DNA from: JBMYYR01 sp965243605
GTDB taxonomy: Bacteria; Bacteroidota; Bacteroidia; Flavobacteriales; CAJXXR01
Direction: 5' to 3'
Length of the DNA stretch: 28,659 nt
Assembly (NCBI GenBank): GCA_965243605.1
Contig: CBDEVQ010000115.1
Coordinates: 1 to 28,659, forward strand
A program made the translations under genes and the position numbers. Of the stretch, positions 8,731 to 16,920 are shown one piece after another (position 1 is the stretch's first letter; the number at the start of each line of letters is the position of its first letter). The notes below the pieces were generated by a model. It was not told where the DNA came from. It saw only the letters and a list, made by a program, of their open reading frames with translations, and did not search any database.

Positions 8731-9950
8731 AGCTCTATATTTTGAAATGTTTTACGAATTCCCGCAATTTCAAAACACATATCATACGGACCTTTAACAA
8801 TCTCGTTAGGGTCTATAAAAAAGGTCACAAACCCATTATGCATTTCTTTTATTTCTCTTTTAACAAGCTGACCATCTCTATATAATGTAAAATCGGCTTT
8901 AAACCCATCTGGAACTTTTTGATTCATATAACTTTTTATTGGACCAATTACGAGTCTTCTGTTCTGTTCCAAAAATTCAATATCAAATGCTTCAACAACC
9001 TGTTCAAATTCTACATGAATCACATCGCTTTCTGCCATTCCATTAACAAGCGCTTGAATTTGCCAAGTATCTTTAAATTCGGGATGGACAATTTGAGCCA
9101 TAGCAACTCCATGTTGAGAAATCCCTCTAGTTCTTAAAAAATCTCCACGATTGTTTTTTATATAAAACTCAACCATTGTCCCATCGCTTATTACATTCAT
9201 ATAAGAATCTGTAAGCATTGATGTTTTTAATGTCAATATCTGATTACCATCGGCAAAATAATGATGCCCTTCTGCCGAAATTGAGAAATCTACAGGTAAG
9301 GCCGGTTGAATATTAACATCAAATTCTTTAGAATAAACATCATAACATTCAGAACTTACAAATAAACGTCCTGATTTAGTTGGCGAATATATTCGGTGAT
9401 AAACCATTCCATTCTCAATATACAAGGCTTGGGTTCTTTTATTGTCTTTAAAATAATAATCTAAATTAACCTGTGTACTATCTACCATAGGGTTATCAAA
9501 TTCATCTGTAGGTATAGAAACAAACATGGTATAATCTTTTCCACCTGCAATAATATCTGGAGGACCAAGATATGTTTCCATAGATTCAACAGCTTTATTA
9601 GGAAGAACATATACTTTCCCTTTATACCTTAAATCCATATCGGCTGACTCACCTGATCCTAAATACCATGAAATACATCCTGATTTATGAGCCATAAAAT
9701 CGGGTATTTTATACAGAAGTTGTTCCGAAGGACTTTTATTTGGATTTAGGACTACAGAACCAAAAGCTGAATGGCAATGTAATACTTGACTTGAATCGTA
9801 AGCCATATCAAATGTTAGATCCACAGGTTCTCCAGCTATAAACGTATCTTGTTTAATAACCTGAAACTCTTGAACGCTTTGACCGTTACTACTAACATAG
9901 GTTAGTAATACCAAACTCACAAATACAATATGTTTAATTAAATTCTTCAT
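8727..9950 (-). CDS. Secreted beta-rich protein of unknown function in the polysaccharide operon
   Basis: 407 aa. Residues 1-24 form a signal peptide (MKNLIKHIVFVSLVLL core, cleavage near NGQ-S); no lipobox and no sorting tail, so a periplasmic location is most likely. The remainder is predicted beta-rich, with several Ig-like segments. Examples are the VIKQDTFIAGEPVDLTFDM start, a repeat-like middle with FSISAEGHHYFADGNQILTLK (typical of Big/invasin-like domains) and a C-terminal sandwich with FTLYRDGQLVKREIKEMHNG. I do not recognise the family. It is sandwiched between the GT-C glycosyltransferase (TAATG 1-base overlap) and the glycosidase (ATGA overlap), so it is made together with both. 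It may be a periplasmic glycan-binding or scaffold subunit; this is inferred from context only. Confidence 0.75.
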   Translation of the reverse strand: MKNLIKHIVFVSLVLLTYVSSNGQSVQEFQVIKQDTFIAGEPVDLTFDMAYDSSQVLHCHSAFGSVVLNPNKSPSEQLLYKIPDFMAHKSGCISWYLGSGESADMDLRYKGKVYVLPNKAVESMETYLGPPDIIAGGKDYTMFVSIPTDEFDNPMVDSTQVNLDYYFKDNKRTQALYIENGMVYHRIYSPTKSGRLFVSSECYDVYSKEFDVNIQPALPVDFSISAEGHHYFADGNQILTLKTSMLTDSYMNVISDGTMVEFYIKNNRGDFLRTRGISQHGVAMAQIVHPEFKDTWQIQALVNGMAESDVIHVEFEQVVEAFDIEFLEQNRRLVIGPIKSYMNQKVPDGFKADFTLYRDGQLVKREIKEMHNGFVTFFIDPNEIVKGPYDMCFEIAGIRKTFQNIEL

Positions 9951-12900
9951 TAATTATCACTCCCTAAATACGAATTCAACTCTACTTTAATATAATAACA
10001 ACCTTCATCATCAATAGGCTGTAAAAACTTATGTATATCATTCACCCTACGATTCGGTACAATTTTATCGGATATGGATTGATTTGGAAGTCCATTGACA
10101 TAACAATTTTCCAAATCTGTACTTATTATATCAAGATCGAAGTCCTTAACTAATTTGTAAGTGAAATGCTGTTGACGCTGTTGTCTAACGCTCCTCTTCA
10201 CAAACATTTGATCTACCCAAATCATCTCTTTATCAGAATTATAATACGTAATGATTAATTGAGGTATAGTAACCTCACTAATTCCACTATTAAACAATCC
10301 AATATCTAAAACATCCTGATTTCTTTTTAAATAATGGATTGTCGTTTTATTATATAGATCTTTTCCTGTTACATTTCCGGCAGCTTGAAGATTAAACTTA
10401 ATCGGATATTCTTCAAAGTTAATGGGTGTAAATTCATCAGGATTGAAGGTTTGTGGAATTGAATCTTGAATATTTACCCAAGCTATACCCTCAAAATCGA
10501 TCCGAAAACTACTCACCTCTTTTGGCATTAATTTATGCTTCATATGATACTTCGCATTATATGTTGCCAATTCTTTATTGGATTCGGTATACAGAGTTCC
10601 TTTAATGGTTACATCTGCAGGTACATTATCTATGTTTTGAACCTCTCCAATAATTTGATAATGTCCATTCATTTTTATGAGTTTAGCACTCATAATTTCT
10701 AATACAGGTTGTTTAAGGACATCTTCATGATATGTTTGCTCGGTTGTTATTCTTCTCCTACCATGATTATAATATTTAGGTACCTGATCTGTCATTAACT
10801 GATCTGGTGGTAAATCATGGTTGTCCGTTTGTTTTATTAAATACCATTTACGGCCACGCCTTACCACTTTTACAAAATCTATAAATTGTAATTTCTCAAG
10901 CGGTGTTATCCAATATGACGTTACCTCAGCAATCGCAACAGAATCACTTTCAGATGTCATTTCTATTTGAATATGATCCATTTTAGCATAAGAATTCAAC
11001 ACTCCATCGGTTACTGATAATTCCAACATAAATTGTGCAATAGTAACATTACACTCTGGAGCAATATATGAATGTGCTTCTTCAAATCGTTTAAAATCTA
11101 CCGCATCAAAGTAAGCATTTATTACATGTTCTGGTGAATGTTGCTTTTCATTTTTAATGTAAAAATAATGACATCCGTATAAGGTGAAAGCCAATACAAG
11201 TATCATCCAACTGTTATTAATTCGATAGACTAATGTTGGCCAACTTTTATATTTAATTTTATGACTTATATACTCTGGAATATAATTATGTTTTGTTTTT
11301 AAAGATCTAATAAGCAACATCTGTATGTTTAATATAAGACATACAATTACGGTAAGAATAGGTATAATACCCCATAGTATTTTCTGCCAAGTGGAAACAT
11401 CGTCTTTGGGTAAAATACTAGAAATCGGGTTAATATTTAATCGTTCCCAAACCGTTATTCCATTTTCCAAAGGCTTTAATCTATGCCAACCACAGAAATA
11501 TAATATGGGATCATAAAACTTATCGTTAGAAAATATATATTTTAAGTTATACTTTTCGGGTGTCGTTAAAAACTGCTGTAAAGAACCTATACCTTCTACA
11601 CCCTTAAATTTTGAATTTTCTAATCGCTCTATTGCCCGTGTTGTTAACTCTGGTAATCGTCTTGCAGAATGATAATTACCATCTACAGTCATGGCATTTG
11701 TTTGTGCAGACAACCAAGCCATCTGATCGCCAAAACCAAGTGTTAAAAATCGCCATTGATCATGTTGATCGCTGTTTAAAAAATTAACAATGGGCAGCAT
11801 GTTAATCTTTTGAGGTTGAAAAGGTCTAAAGTACCCTAAACTTAGGGTGAATATAGCCATAAAGACAAACCCTCCAGCTAATAACCCTCCCAGAATTCTG
11901 TGAGATATAGAGCCTATCTTATTTTGGAATTTCTTTTTTATATCCCCTTCAACAAATCGATACACAAACTCACCTAACATTGGTATAGACATAATAGAAG
12001 CCCATAAGGTAAACCGATCTAAGGTTAAGATATTAAATGCCGTTTCTCCTAAAATAAATTTAGGAATGAATGTTGTTCCCCCTGTTCCTAATACCGTCAA
12101 GGCCAAAATTGAGAGACCAAAAAATAAATACCTTTTACTAAAGTACCTGTAATATATATAGGGTAGAATAAAAAGAAGTATTCCCCATGGGATAATAAAA
12201 AAGACTAATCCAGAAGATGTAACCTCCAGAAAATTATCTCTAGATCCATGCGGTATTGGTATTTGAGTAATTGGATTGTTCTTCGTGTTTATCCAGTACG
12301 GTAAAATACAGCCTATTATTAATACCAAAGATGACATTCCAAAAGTTACTATACGTTTAAAGCATGATTTAAAGGCTTTAATGAAACCTTTAAGCCGAAC
12401 CGCCTTATAACTTCCTGATTGTTCCTTTGCGATATCCATAATGACCATTCCAATAAGTGGAAAGATAAAAAAGACCATCCCAAATATTGGCGTTACATGA
12501 TGAGAGCTAACCGTAACTGCTATTAAACTTAACGATGTAAACAAAAACCGTCTGCTTCCATTTTTTAAATACAAATAGATTTCTGGCAAGGCATGCATAA
12601 GTATGGATATCCCTATTATACTAGGGAGTTGTCCAAACATATGTAAGGTTTCAATAAATGTTGAAGAAAATACAACGAGAACAGCGGCATAACCAGCAAC
12701 TTTTCTATGACCTGTTATTAATAAAGAGAATCGATAGGCTCCCGTAATAAATAATAACACACTAATAATAGCTACCGTAAATAGTCCAAATTTAAAACCT
12801 CCAATAAAGGACAGTAAGGCTATACTTTGATGCACTAAGGGTGGATAACTCATTACCGTAAAGCCCGTATACCATTTGTAACTCCATGGTTCAAACCAAC

Positions 12901-13063
12901 TTGAAGCATAATGTTCCGAGAAAAATAAATGAATTAAGGCGTCGTAAGTATTCTCTAAAGAAAAGAAAATAGAAGATCCATGAAAAACAACTCCTAATAA
13001 TAGAGCCGAAATTAAAAATTTATTCGATTTAACATGTTTCAACAACCTAGTATCCTTACCCAT
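9950..13063 (-). CDS. GT-C type membrane glycosyltransferase (6-pyruvoyl-tetrahydropterin-synthase-related family) with NTF2-like and FxLYD-like periplasmic domains
   Basis: 1037 aa. About ten membrane helices lie between 15 and 405, and two more near 560-585 and 618-636. The first large loop has YDALIHLFF (Asp41, His45), then WSYKWYTGF and SYPPL. This is the layout of the PTPS-related/YfhO-like GT-C membrane proteins, where an early acidic residue is catalytic. A soluble loop (about 410-555) ends in a GITVWER motif seen in the same group. After the last helix come about 400 periplasmic residues: an NTF2-like domain (643-745) and a beta-sandwich (about 785-860) resembling FxLYD domains, then a further beta domain. 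GT-C enzymes use polyprenyl-phosphate sugars, and a matching GT2 synthase is encoded divergently 162 bp away. It is the first gene of the three-gene minus-strand operon. The fold call is firm; the donor sugar is unknown. Confidence 0.8.
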   Translation of the reverse strand: MGKDTRLLKHVKSNKFLISALLLGVVFHGSSIFFSLENTYDALIHLFFSEHYASSWFEPWSYKWYTGFTVMSYPPLVHQSIALLSFIGGFKFGLFTVAIISVLLFITGAYRFSLLITGHRKVAGYAAVLVVFSSTFIETLHMFGQLPSIIGISILMHALPEIYLYLKNGSRRFLFTSLSLIAVTVSSHHVTPIFGMVFFIFPLIGMVIMDIAKEQSGSYKAVRLKGFIKAFKSCFKRIVTFGMSSLVLIIGCILPYWINTKNNPITQIPIPHGSRDNFLEVTSSGLVFFIIPWGILLFILPYIYYRYFSKRYLFFGLSILALTVLGTGGTTFIPKFILGETAFNILTLDRFTLWASIMSIPMLGEFVYRFVEGDIKKKFQNKIGSISHRILGGLLAGGFVFMAIFTLSLGYFRPFQPQKINMLPIVNFLNSDQHDQWRFLTLGFGDQMAWLSAQTNAMTVDGNYHSARRLPELTTRAIERLENSKFKGVEGIGSLQQFLTTPEKYNLKYIFSNDKFYDPILYFCGWHRLKPLENGITVWERLNINPISSILPKDDVSTWQKILWGIIPILTVIVCLILNIQMLLIRSLKTKHNYIPEYISHKIKYKSWPTLVYRINNSWMILVLAFTLYGCHYFYIKNEKQHSPEHVINAYFDAVDFKRFEEAHSYIAPECNVTIAQFMLELSVTDGVLNSYAKMDHIQIEMTSESDSVAIAEVTSYWITPLEKLQFIDFVKVVRRGRKWYLIKQTDNHDLPPDQLMTDQVPKYYNHGRRRITTEQTYHEDVLKQPVLEIMSAKLIKMNGHYQIIGEVQNIDNVPADVTIKGTLYTESNKELATYNAKYHMKHKLMPKEVSSFRIDFEGIAWVNIQDSIPQTFNPDEFTPINFEEYPIKFNLQAAGNVTGKDLYNKTTIHYLKRNQDVLDIGLFNSGISEVTIPQLIITYYNSDKEMIWVDQMFVKRSVRQQRQQHFTYKLVKDFDLDIISTDLENCYVNGLPNQSISDKIVPNRRVNDIHKFLQPIDDEGCYYIKVELNSYLGSDN

Positions 13064-13116
13064 ACCTTAAAGATATAATAATCTTTTTGTACGACGAATG
13101 GTAATCACAAAATTTA

Positions 13117-13146
13117 AAATATTCGTTGAACTATATGAAATATTCG
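13117..13146. promoter_or_regulatory. Tandem direct repeat in the divergent GT-C/GT2 control region
   Basis: The 9-mer AAATATTCG occurs twice, at 13117-13125 and 13138-13146, with a 12-bp spacer. Starts are 21 bp apart, two helical turns. It sits in the 162-bp region between the divergent GT-C operon (start 13063) and GT2 (start 13226). A related inverted copy (reverse complement CATTCGTCG) lies near 13091-13099. The geometry recalls LytTR-type response-regulator sites, but the sequence is not the known LytTR consensus. A near-consensus -7 element for GT2, TACATTTA, lies at 13184-13191. Chance occurrence in AT-rich DNA cannot be excluded. Confidence 0.35.
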
Positions 13147-13225
13147 ATAATCGATTTTAAAAACTTTCAGCCAAAATACTGGGTACATTTATATCAAACA
13201 AAGAATAATACCAAACATCTATATT

Positions 13226-14023
13226 ATGAAAACAGGAATAATAATACCATGCTATAACGAAGGAAAGAGAATAGATTCTCAAGCCTTTTTAAATTTCGCT
13301 AGATCTCAAAAAGACTACTTTTTATGTTTTATTAACGACGGTAGTAAAGATAACACTTTAGAAGTTCTAAAGAAGATGGAAGCCGCTGAACCTAATAAAA
13401 TTAGCGTTCTAAACCTTAAAAAGAACGGTGGAAAGGCTGCGGCTGTAAGACGAGGAACTCGTAAGCTCTATCTAAAAAAAGATATTGACTATATCGGTTT
13501 TATGGATGCCGATTTATCGACAGACTTTTCAGACTTCATGAAACTCGTAGAGACGATGAAATCAAACAAAAATCTTTCCCTTGTTTATGGATCTAGAAGT
13601 GGATCAGACAACCAAATAGAACGTAATCCGTTAAGAGGACTTTGTTCAAAAGTTATTAAATCTATGGTGTCTCTAATATTAGGATTACCTATAGAAGACA
13701 CTCAATGTGGAGCGAAAGTTTTTAGAAGAAGCATCATACAAGTAGCCTATAAAGAAGCATTCTTATCGAGATGGTTATTTGATGTCGAAATCTTTATACG
13801 ATTAAAAAGACATTTCGGACTAAAACATATCATGAAAAATATTTGCGAACAGTCTTTAGACAAATGGGTACATGTTGAAGATTCTAAATTAGGATTAAAA
13901 GACTCTATAAAAATCCCTTATATGCTTTTAAGTATATGGTTTTCATACAATATAGCTCAACCTTTAAACAACTTCAGCCTATCGTTAGGTTCTTTAAAAG
14001 AGAAACTCACATATGCAGAGTAA
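13226..14023 (+). CDS. GT2 polyprenyl-phosphate-sugar synthase (dolichyl-phosphate beta-glucosyltransferase/ALG5-like)
   Basis: 265 aa, GT-A fold. Motifs in order: IIIPCYNEGKR (5-15), FINDGSKDNT (35-44), KKNGGKAAAVRRG (65-77), the metal-binding DAD in GFMDADLSTD (Asp94, Asp96), VYGSRSGSDN (120-129), EDTQCGAKVFRR (157-168) and SRWLFDVEIF (181-190). The DTQCG and W-x-FDVE pair is characteristic of ALG5/DPG-synthase-like enzymes that transfer a sugar from a nucleotide donor to polyprenyl phosphate. No C-terminal membrane pair as in GtrB; only a weakly hydrophobic stretch at 230-246, so it is cytoplasmic or peripheral. Divergent from the GT-C gene, it is the natural source of its lipid-linked donor. 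It is followed by a clear terminator. Hexose identity cannot be read. Confidence 0.88.
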   Translation: MKTGIIIPCYNEGKRIDSQAFLNFARSQKDYFLCFINDGSKDNTLEVLKKMEAAEPNKISVLNLKKNGGKAAAVRRGTRKLYLKKDIDYIGFMDADLSTDFSDFMKLVETMKSNKNLSLVYGSRSGSDNQIERNPLRGLCSKVIKSMVSLILGLPIEDTQCGAKVFRRSIIQVAYKEAFLSRWLFDVEIFIRLKRHFGLKHIMKNICEQSLDKWVHVEDSKLGLKDSIKIPYMLLSIWFSYNIAQPLNNFSLSLGSLKEKLTYAE

Positions 14024-14080
14024 TAGTATAACCATCAGCGAACGATTAAAGTTACACATCGCTTTAATTCCCCACCCCCG

Positions 14081-14129
14081 GTCCAAATGAAACGAAACAG
14101 TTAAATGTCAACTTTCATTTGGACTTTTT
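14081..14129 (+). terminator. Rho-independent terminator after the GT2 gene
   Basis: A perfect 12-bp stem pairs 14081-14092 (GTCCAAATGAAA) with 14113-14124 (TTTCATTTGGAC) around a 20-nt loop, followed by five T at 14125-14129. Orientation suits the plus-strand GT2 gene ending at 14023. The same hairpin lies just past the addB stop on the minus strand, but there it is followed by a G-rich run rather than T, so it would be a weak terminator for addB. Confidence 0.85.
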
Positions 14130-14133
14130 ACGT

Positions 14134-16893
14134 TTAGCAATAATAGCAACCATGCGATATCGCTTCTTGATGCTCATATTTTTTATCTCCTAATAATATT
14201 TCAGTTAACACTTCTATTAAAAGAGATTCAAATTGCTCCATATCCTCTAATGGGTAATAGGTTTTTCTAGATTTTTTTAACGATTGATATCCAGCACCAA
14301 AATTCCTAAATGATATGAGTCCCGATTTTACCATATCAGAAGGGAATGCATTTAGCTTCCAAATCATATAGGCATAAAACATAACCTGAAATTGTTTTGA
14401 AAAATCCTTAGCTCTATCCTCTAACAACTCTTCATAAAAAGAATCCATATTTACAGACTTCACTAATCCCGTTTTATAATCTATAATTCTATACGTATCT
14501 CCAACCTTATCCAGTCGATCAATAAACCCACTTAATTTCACTGGATTTTCAATTCCTGGAATTGTTATTTCAACTTCGCAAGCTTTTTCATTTTCAATGA
14601 TTGTTATTTCACCTTCTGTATTTACCGTTCTAATATCCAAATCAATCATATTAATCACAAATTCCTCTGCAACCTTAATACGAATTTTGTTTTGAGCTTG
14701 AGTTAAAAACTTCTCGTTTCCTAATTTTCTAAATTCTTGTAAAATTTGTTTAGGCACTTGTTTTTTATAGGCTTGTAAATCGGATACATTTAAAGGCTCA
14801 TTTTTCTTTTGATTATAAATAGCCTCTAAGGAATCATGTACTACAGTTCCTAATTCTGCAGCGTTTACAACTTCATCTAAATCATCCTCTTTTAATCCCA
14901 ATACTCTTTTCCTATAAAAGTTAATTGGACAAGTAAAATACTCATTAATGAAAGATGCCGAAATTCCTTTTTTAGTATATTCTAATAGTTTTTCTCTGGC
15001 AAAGTTGGTTTTGTTATATGTTTCAAATTGTACTAAAGGTTTATTATCTATTTCGAAACGTTCATAATTTATAACGGTACGAAATGATTCTCCCAATTTC
15101 CATTCTTTTTCAATTTGCTGAATAAATCGACTTTTATTTGCCGAACCAGGAGCTTCTATGTTTGTGTCGTAAATAAAATGAACATCTTTAGATCTTTGAA
15201 GTAATCGAAAGAAATGGTAGGAATAAATCGCATCTTTTTCTAAAAAGGTCGTCATATTATGATACTGCTTTAACTCAAAGGGTATAAGGCTATCGTGTGT
15301 ATGCCCTTTAGGCATTACTCCTTCGTTTATACCTAGAAAAACTAATCGATCAAAATCTAACAATCGAGTTTCTAACATTCCCATAACCTGCAATCCTCCA
15401 ATAGGATTCCCAATAAAATCTAATGATTCTTTTCTCAATACACCTTCCATAAATCGTTTAAGAACCATAGGATCTTTAACCAAAACACTAAATTCTTCTT
15501 CAATATCTATACATTGGTGCCAAACCTGATGAAGCGCATATAGGTACTCTCGTTCAAATACTAACTCTACTAATATTTTCGATTCATAGATTTGCTTTAT
15601 CAACGTAAATCCAATATCCAGAATGACTTTCGTATTGACCGTTTTAACAAATAAAAAATCTAAGTTTTTTAATCCAAACTGTTTTAGTAACGCTTGCCAT
15701 TCTAAATAATCATCACGCCAAATACGTTGTCGTTTACAATGCTTAATAAACTTGTCTGCATTTACAAACGCTAAAAATGGATGATTAAATAATTTTTCTA
15801 TAGATTTTAAATAGTACAATTCATCTGGTGAGTTTAAAACTTCAAACAATACTTGCACAAAAGAAACCACTGGACTGTTTTGAATACTATATCCCATAGT
15901 AACATTCACCATTGGAATAGACGAAGGCATTCTATTAAGCAAAGGGACTAATGCTTTTTCATCGCATAATACCATAGCTGTATTCTCTATCTCTTCACCA
16001 TTATTTATCCAAGCACCTAATTTTGTAGCGGCCAATTCTGTTTGGTTTATAGTACCGTGTGCTCCAGATATAAATATTTGCTTTTCTTCCGTTTTAAAAA
16101 ATGATTTCCTCCATGAAAAATCTTCTGGAATATATGGGGCCCACTTTTCATAATATTGCCTTAAAAAGTATCCTGTTTCCTGCGCTTTATCTTCAAACAA
16201 ATCAGCATCTATATCCCAAAGTAATAAGGCATTCTTTTTAACTACATAATGATCGAATATTTTTTCTTCGGCCTTACTTAAGGCATTGAATCCAACAATA
16301 TAAATTTGCTCCTCTTCATGTGCATAATCATCAATATGATCTGCTACATCTCTTAAAAACATTCCACCATAAGCCCATTTTTTAAGAGATAAGTTCTCTC
16401 TTAATTGCCAATATATATCGGAGGCCATTTCCCAAAAATGCTGATGAGATACAGATAATTTCGTTTGCTTAACATCGCTTTCAGTTAATCCGTCCGACCA
16501 TTGATCAATTTTAGAGAAGTTTCTTAAATTCGATAAAATAGATTCCGCATCCACTAAATTTTTATCAATTTCGTTAAAGTCGTTAAGCAACATAGATGAC
16601 CATCTTAAGAATTGATGTAATTCTTCGGGATCTCCTTTACACACCTGAACATAGGCATTATAACATTCTATTTGCAATCGAATAGTATGTGGAACAACAT
16701 ACTGAGACTTCGCTTCTACCCATTCCTGAAAACCTACAATTTCAGGAAAGAACATAGATGTATCCATTTTAAGTTCTAAGGCTTTCTTTAAGAAAACCCC
16801 TATTCTTTTTCCTGGAACAATTATTTTAACATTGGATAAATTCTCTCCTTCTTTTTGAAGAATATATTCGGCTACTTCTGTAATAAAATCCAT
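14134..16893 (-). CDS. addB: AddB-like subunit: PD-(D/E)XK nuclease family protein of the AddAB recombination complex
   Basis: 919 aa. It begins with a degenerate helicase-like region (IIVPGKRIGVFLKKAL at 24-39), as in AddB proteins, and contains VFLGINEGVMPKG (518-530), a typical inactive-helicase segment of the family. The C-terminal third is a RecB-type nuclease: SFINEYFTCPINFYRKRVL (647-665, Cys655), ELGTVVHDSLE (680-690, His686), GFIDR (Asp792) and IIDYKTG (Asp805, Lys807), with QFQVMFYAY after it. This gives the second nuclease of an AddAB complex, which resects double-strand breaks for RecA. The protein ends at HGCYYC (Cys916, Cys919), immediately after a CxxC. With Cys655 that makes three of the four cysteines that hold the iron-sulfur cluster in characterised AddB, so cluster formation is uncertain. 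It is the second gene of an operon, 27 bp behind addA. Confidence 0.85.
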   Translation of the reverse strand: MDFITEVAEYILQKEGENLSNVKIIVPGKRIGVFLKKALELKMDTSMFFPEIVGFQEWVEAKSQYVVPHTIRLQIECYNAYVQVCKGDPEELHQFLRWSSMLLNDFNEIDKNLVDAESILSNLRNFSKIDQWSDGLTESDVKQTKLSVSHQHFWEMASDIYWQLRENLSLKKWAYGGMFLRDVADHIDDYAHEEEQIYIVGFNALSKAEEKIFDHYVVKKNALLLWDIDADLFEDKAQETGYFLRQYYEKWAPYIPEDFSWRKSFFKTEEKQIFISGAHGTINQTELAATKLGAWINNGEEIENTAMVLCDEKALVPLLNRMPSSIPMVNVTMGYSIQNSPVVSFVQVLFEVLNSPDELYYLKSIEKLFNHPFLAFVNADKFIKHCKRQRIWRDDYLEWQALLKQFGLKNLDFLFVKTVNTKVILDIGFTLIKQIYESKILVELVFEREYLYALHQVWHQCIDIEEEFSVLVKDPMVLKRFMEGVLRKESLDFIGNPIGGLQVMGMLETRLLDFDRLVFLGINEGVMPKGHTHDSLIPFELKQYHNMTTFLEKDAIYSYHFFRLLQRSKDVHFIYDTNIEAPGSANKSRFIQQIEKEWKLGESFRTVINYERFEIDNKPLVQFETYNKTNFAREKLLEYTKKGISASFINEYFTCPINFYRKRVLGLKEDDLDEVVNAAELGTVVHDSLEAIYNQKKNEPLNVSDLQAYKKQVPKQILQEFRKLGNEKFLTQAQNKIRIKVAEEFVINMIDLDIRTVNTEGEITIIENEKACEVEITIPGIENPVKLSGFIDRLDKVGDTYRIIDYKTGLVKSVNMDSFYEELLEDRAKDFSKQFQVMFYAYMIWKLNAFPSDMVKSGLISFRNFGAGYQSLKKSRKTYYPLEDMEQFESLLIEVLTEILLGDKKYEHQEAISHGCYYC

Positions 16894-16920
16894 TCTGTAA
16901 TGTTCTTAAGTCAATATAAT

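Noticed and set aside
7204..9950. Polysaccharide-utilisation locus
   Set aside because: No SusC/SusD pair, no TonB-dependent receptor and no sensor regulator; the glycosidase is coupled to a glycosyltransferase instead.
2423..14023. Classical Wzx/Wzy capsule or O-antigen cluster
   Set aside because: No Wza, Wzc, Wzy, initiating phosphoglycosyltransferase or nucleotide-sugar genes are present; the TPR-barrel and glycosidase point to a different export mode.
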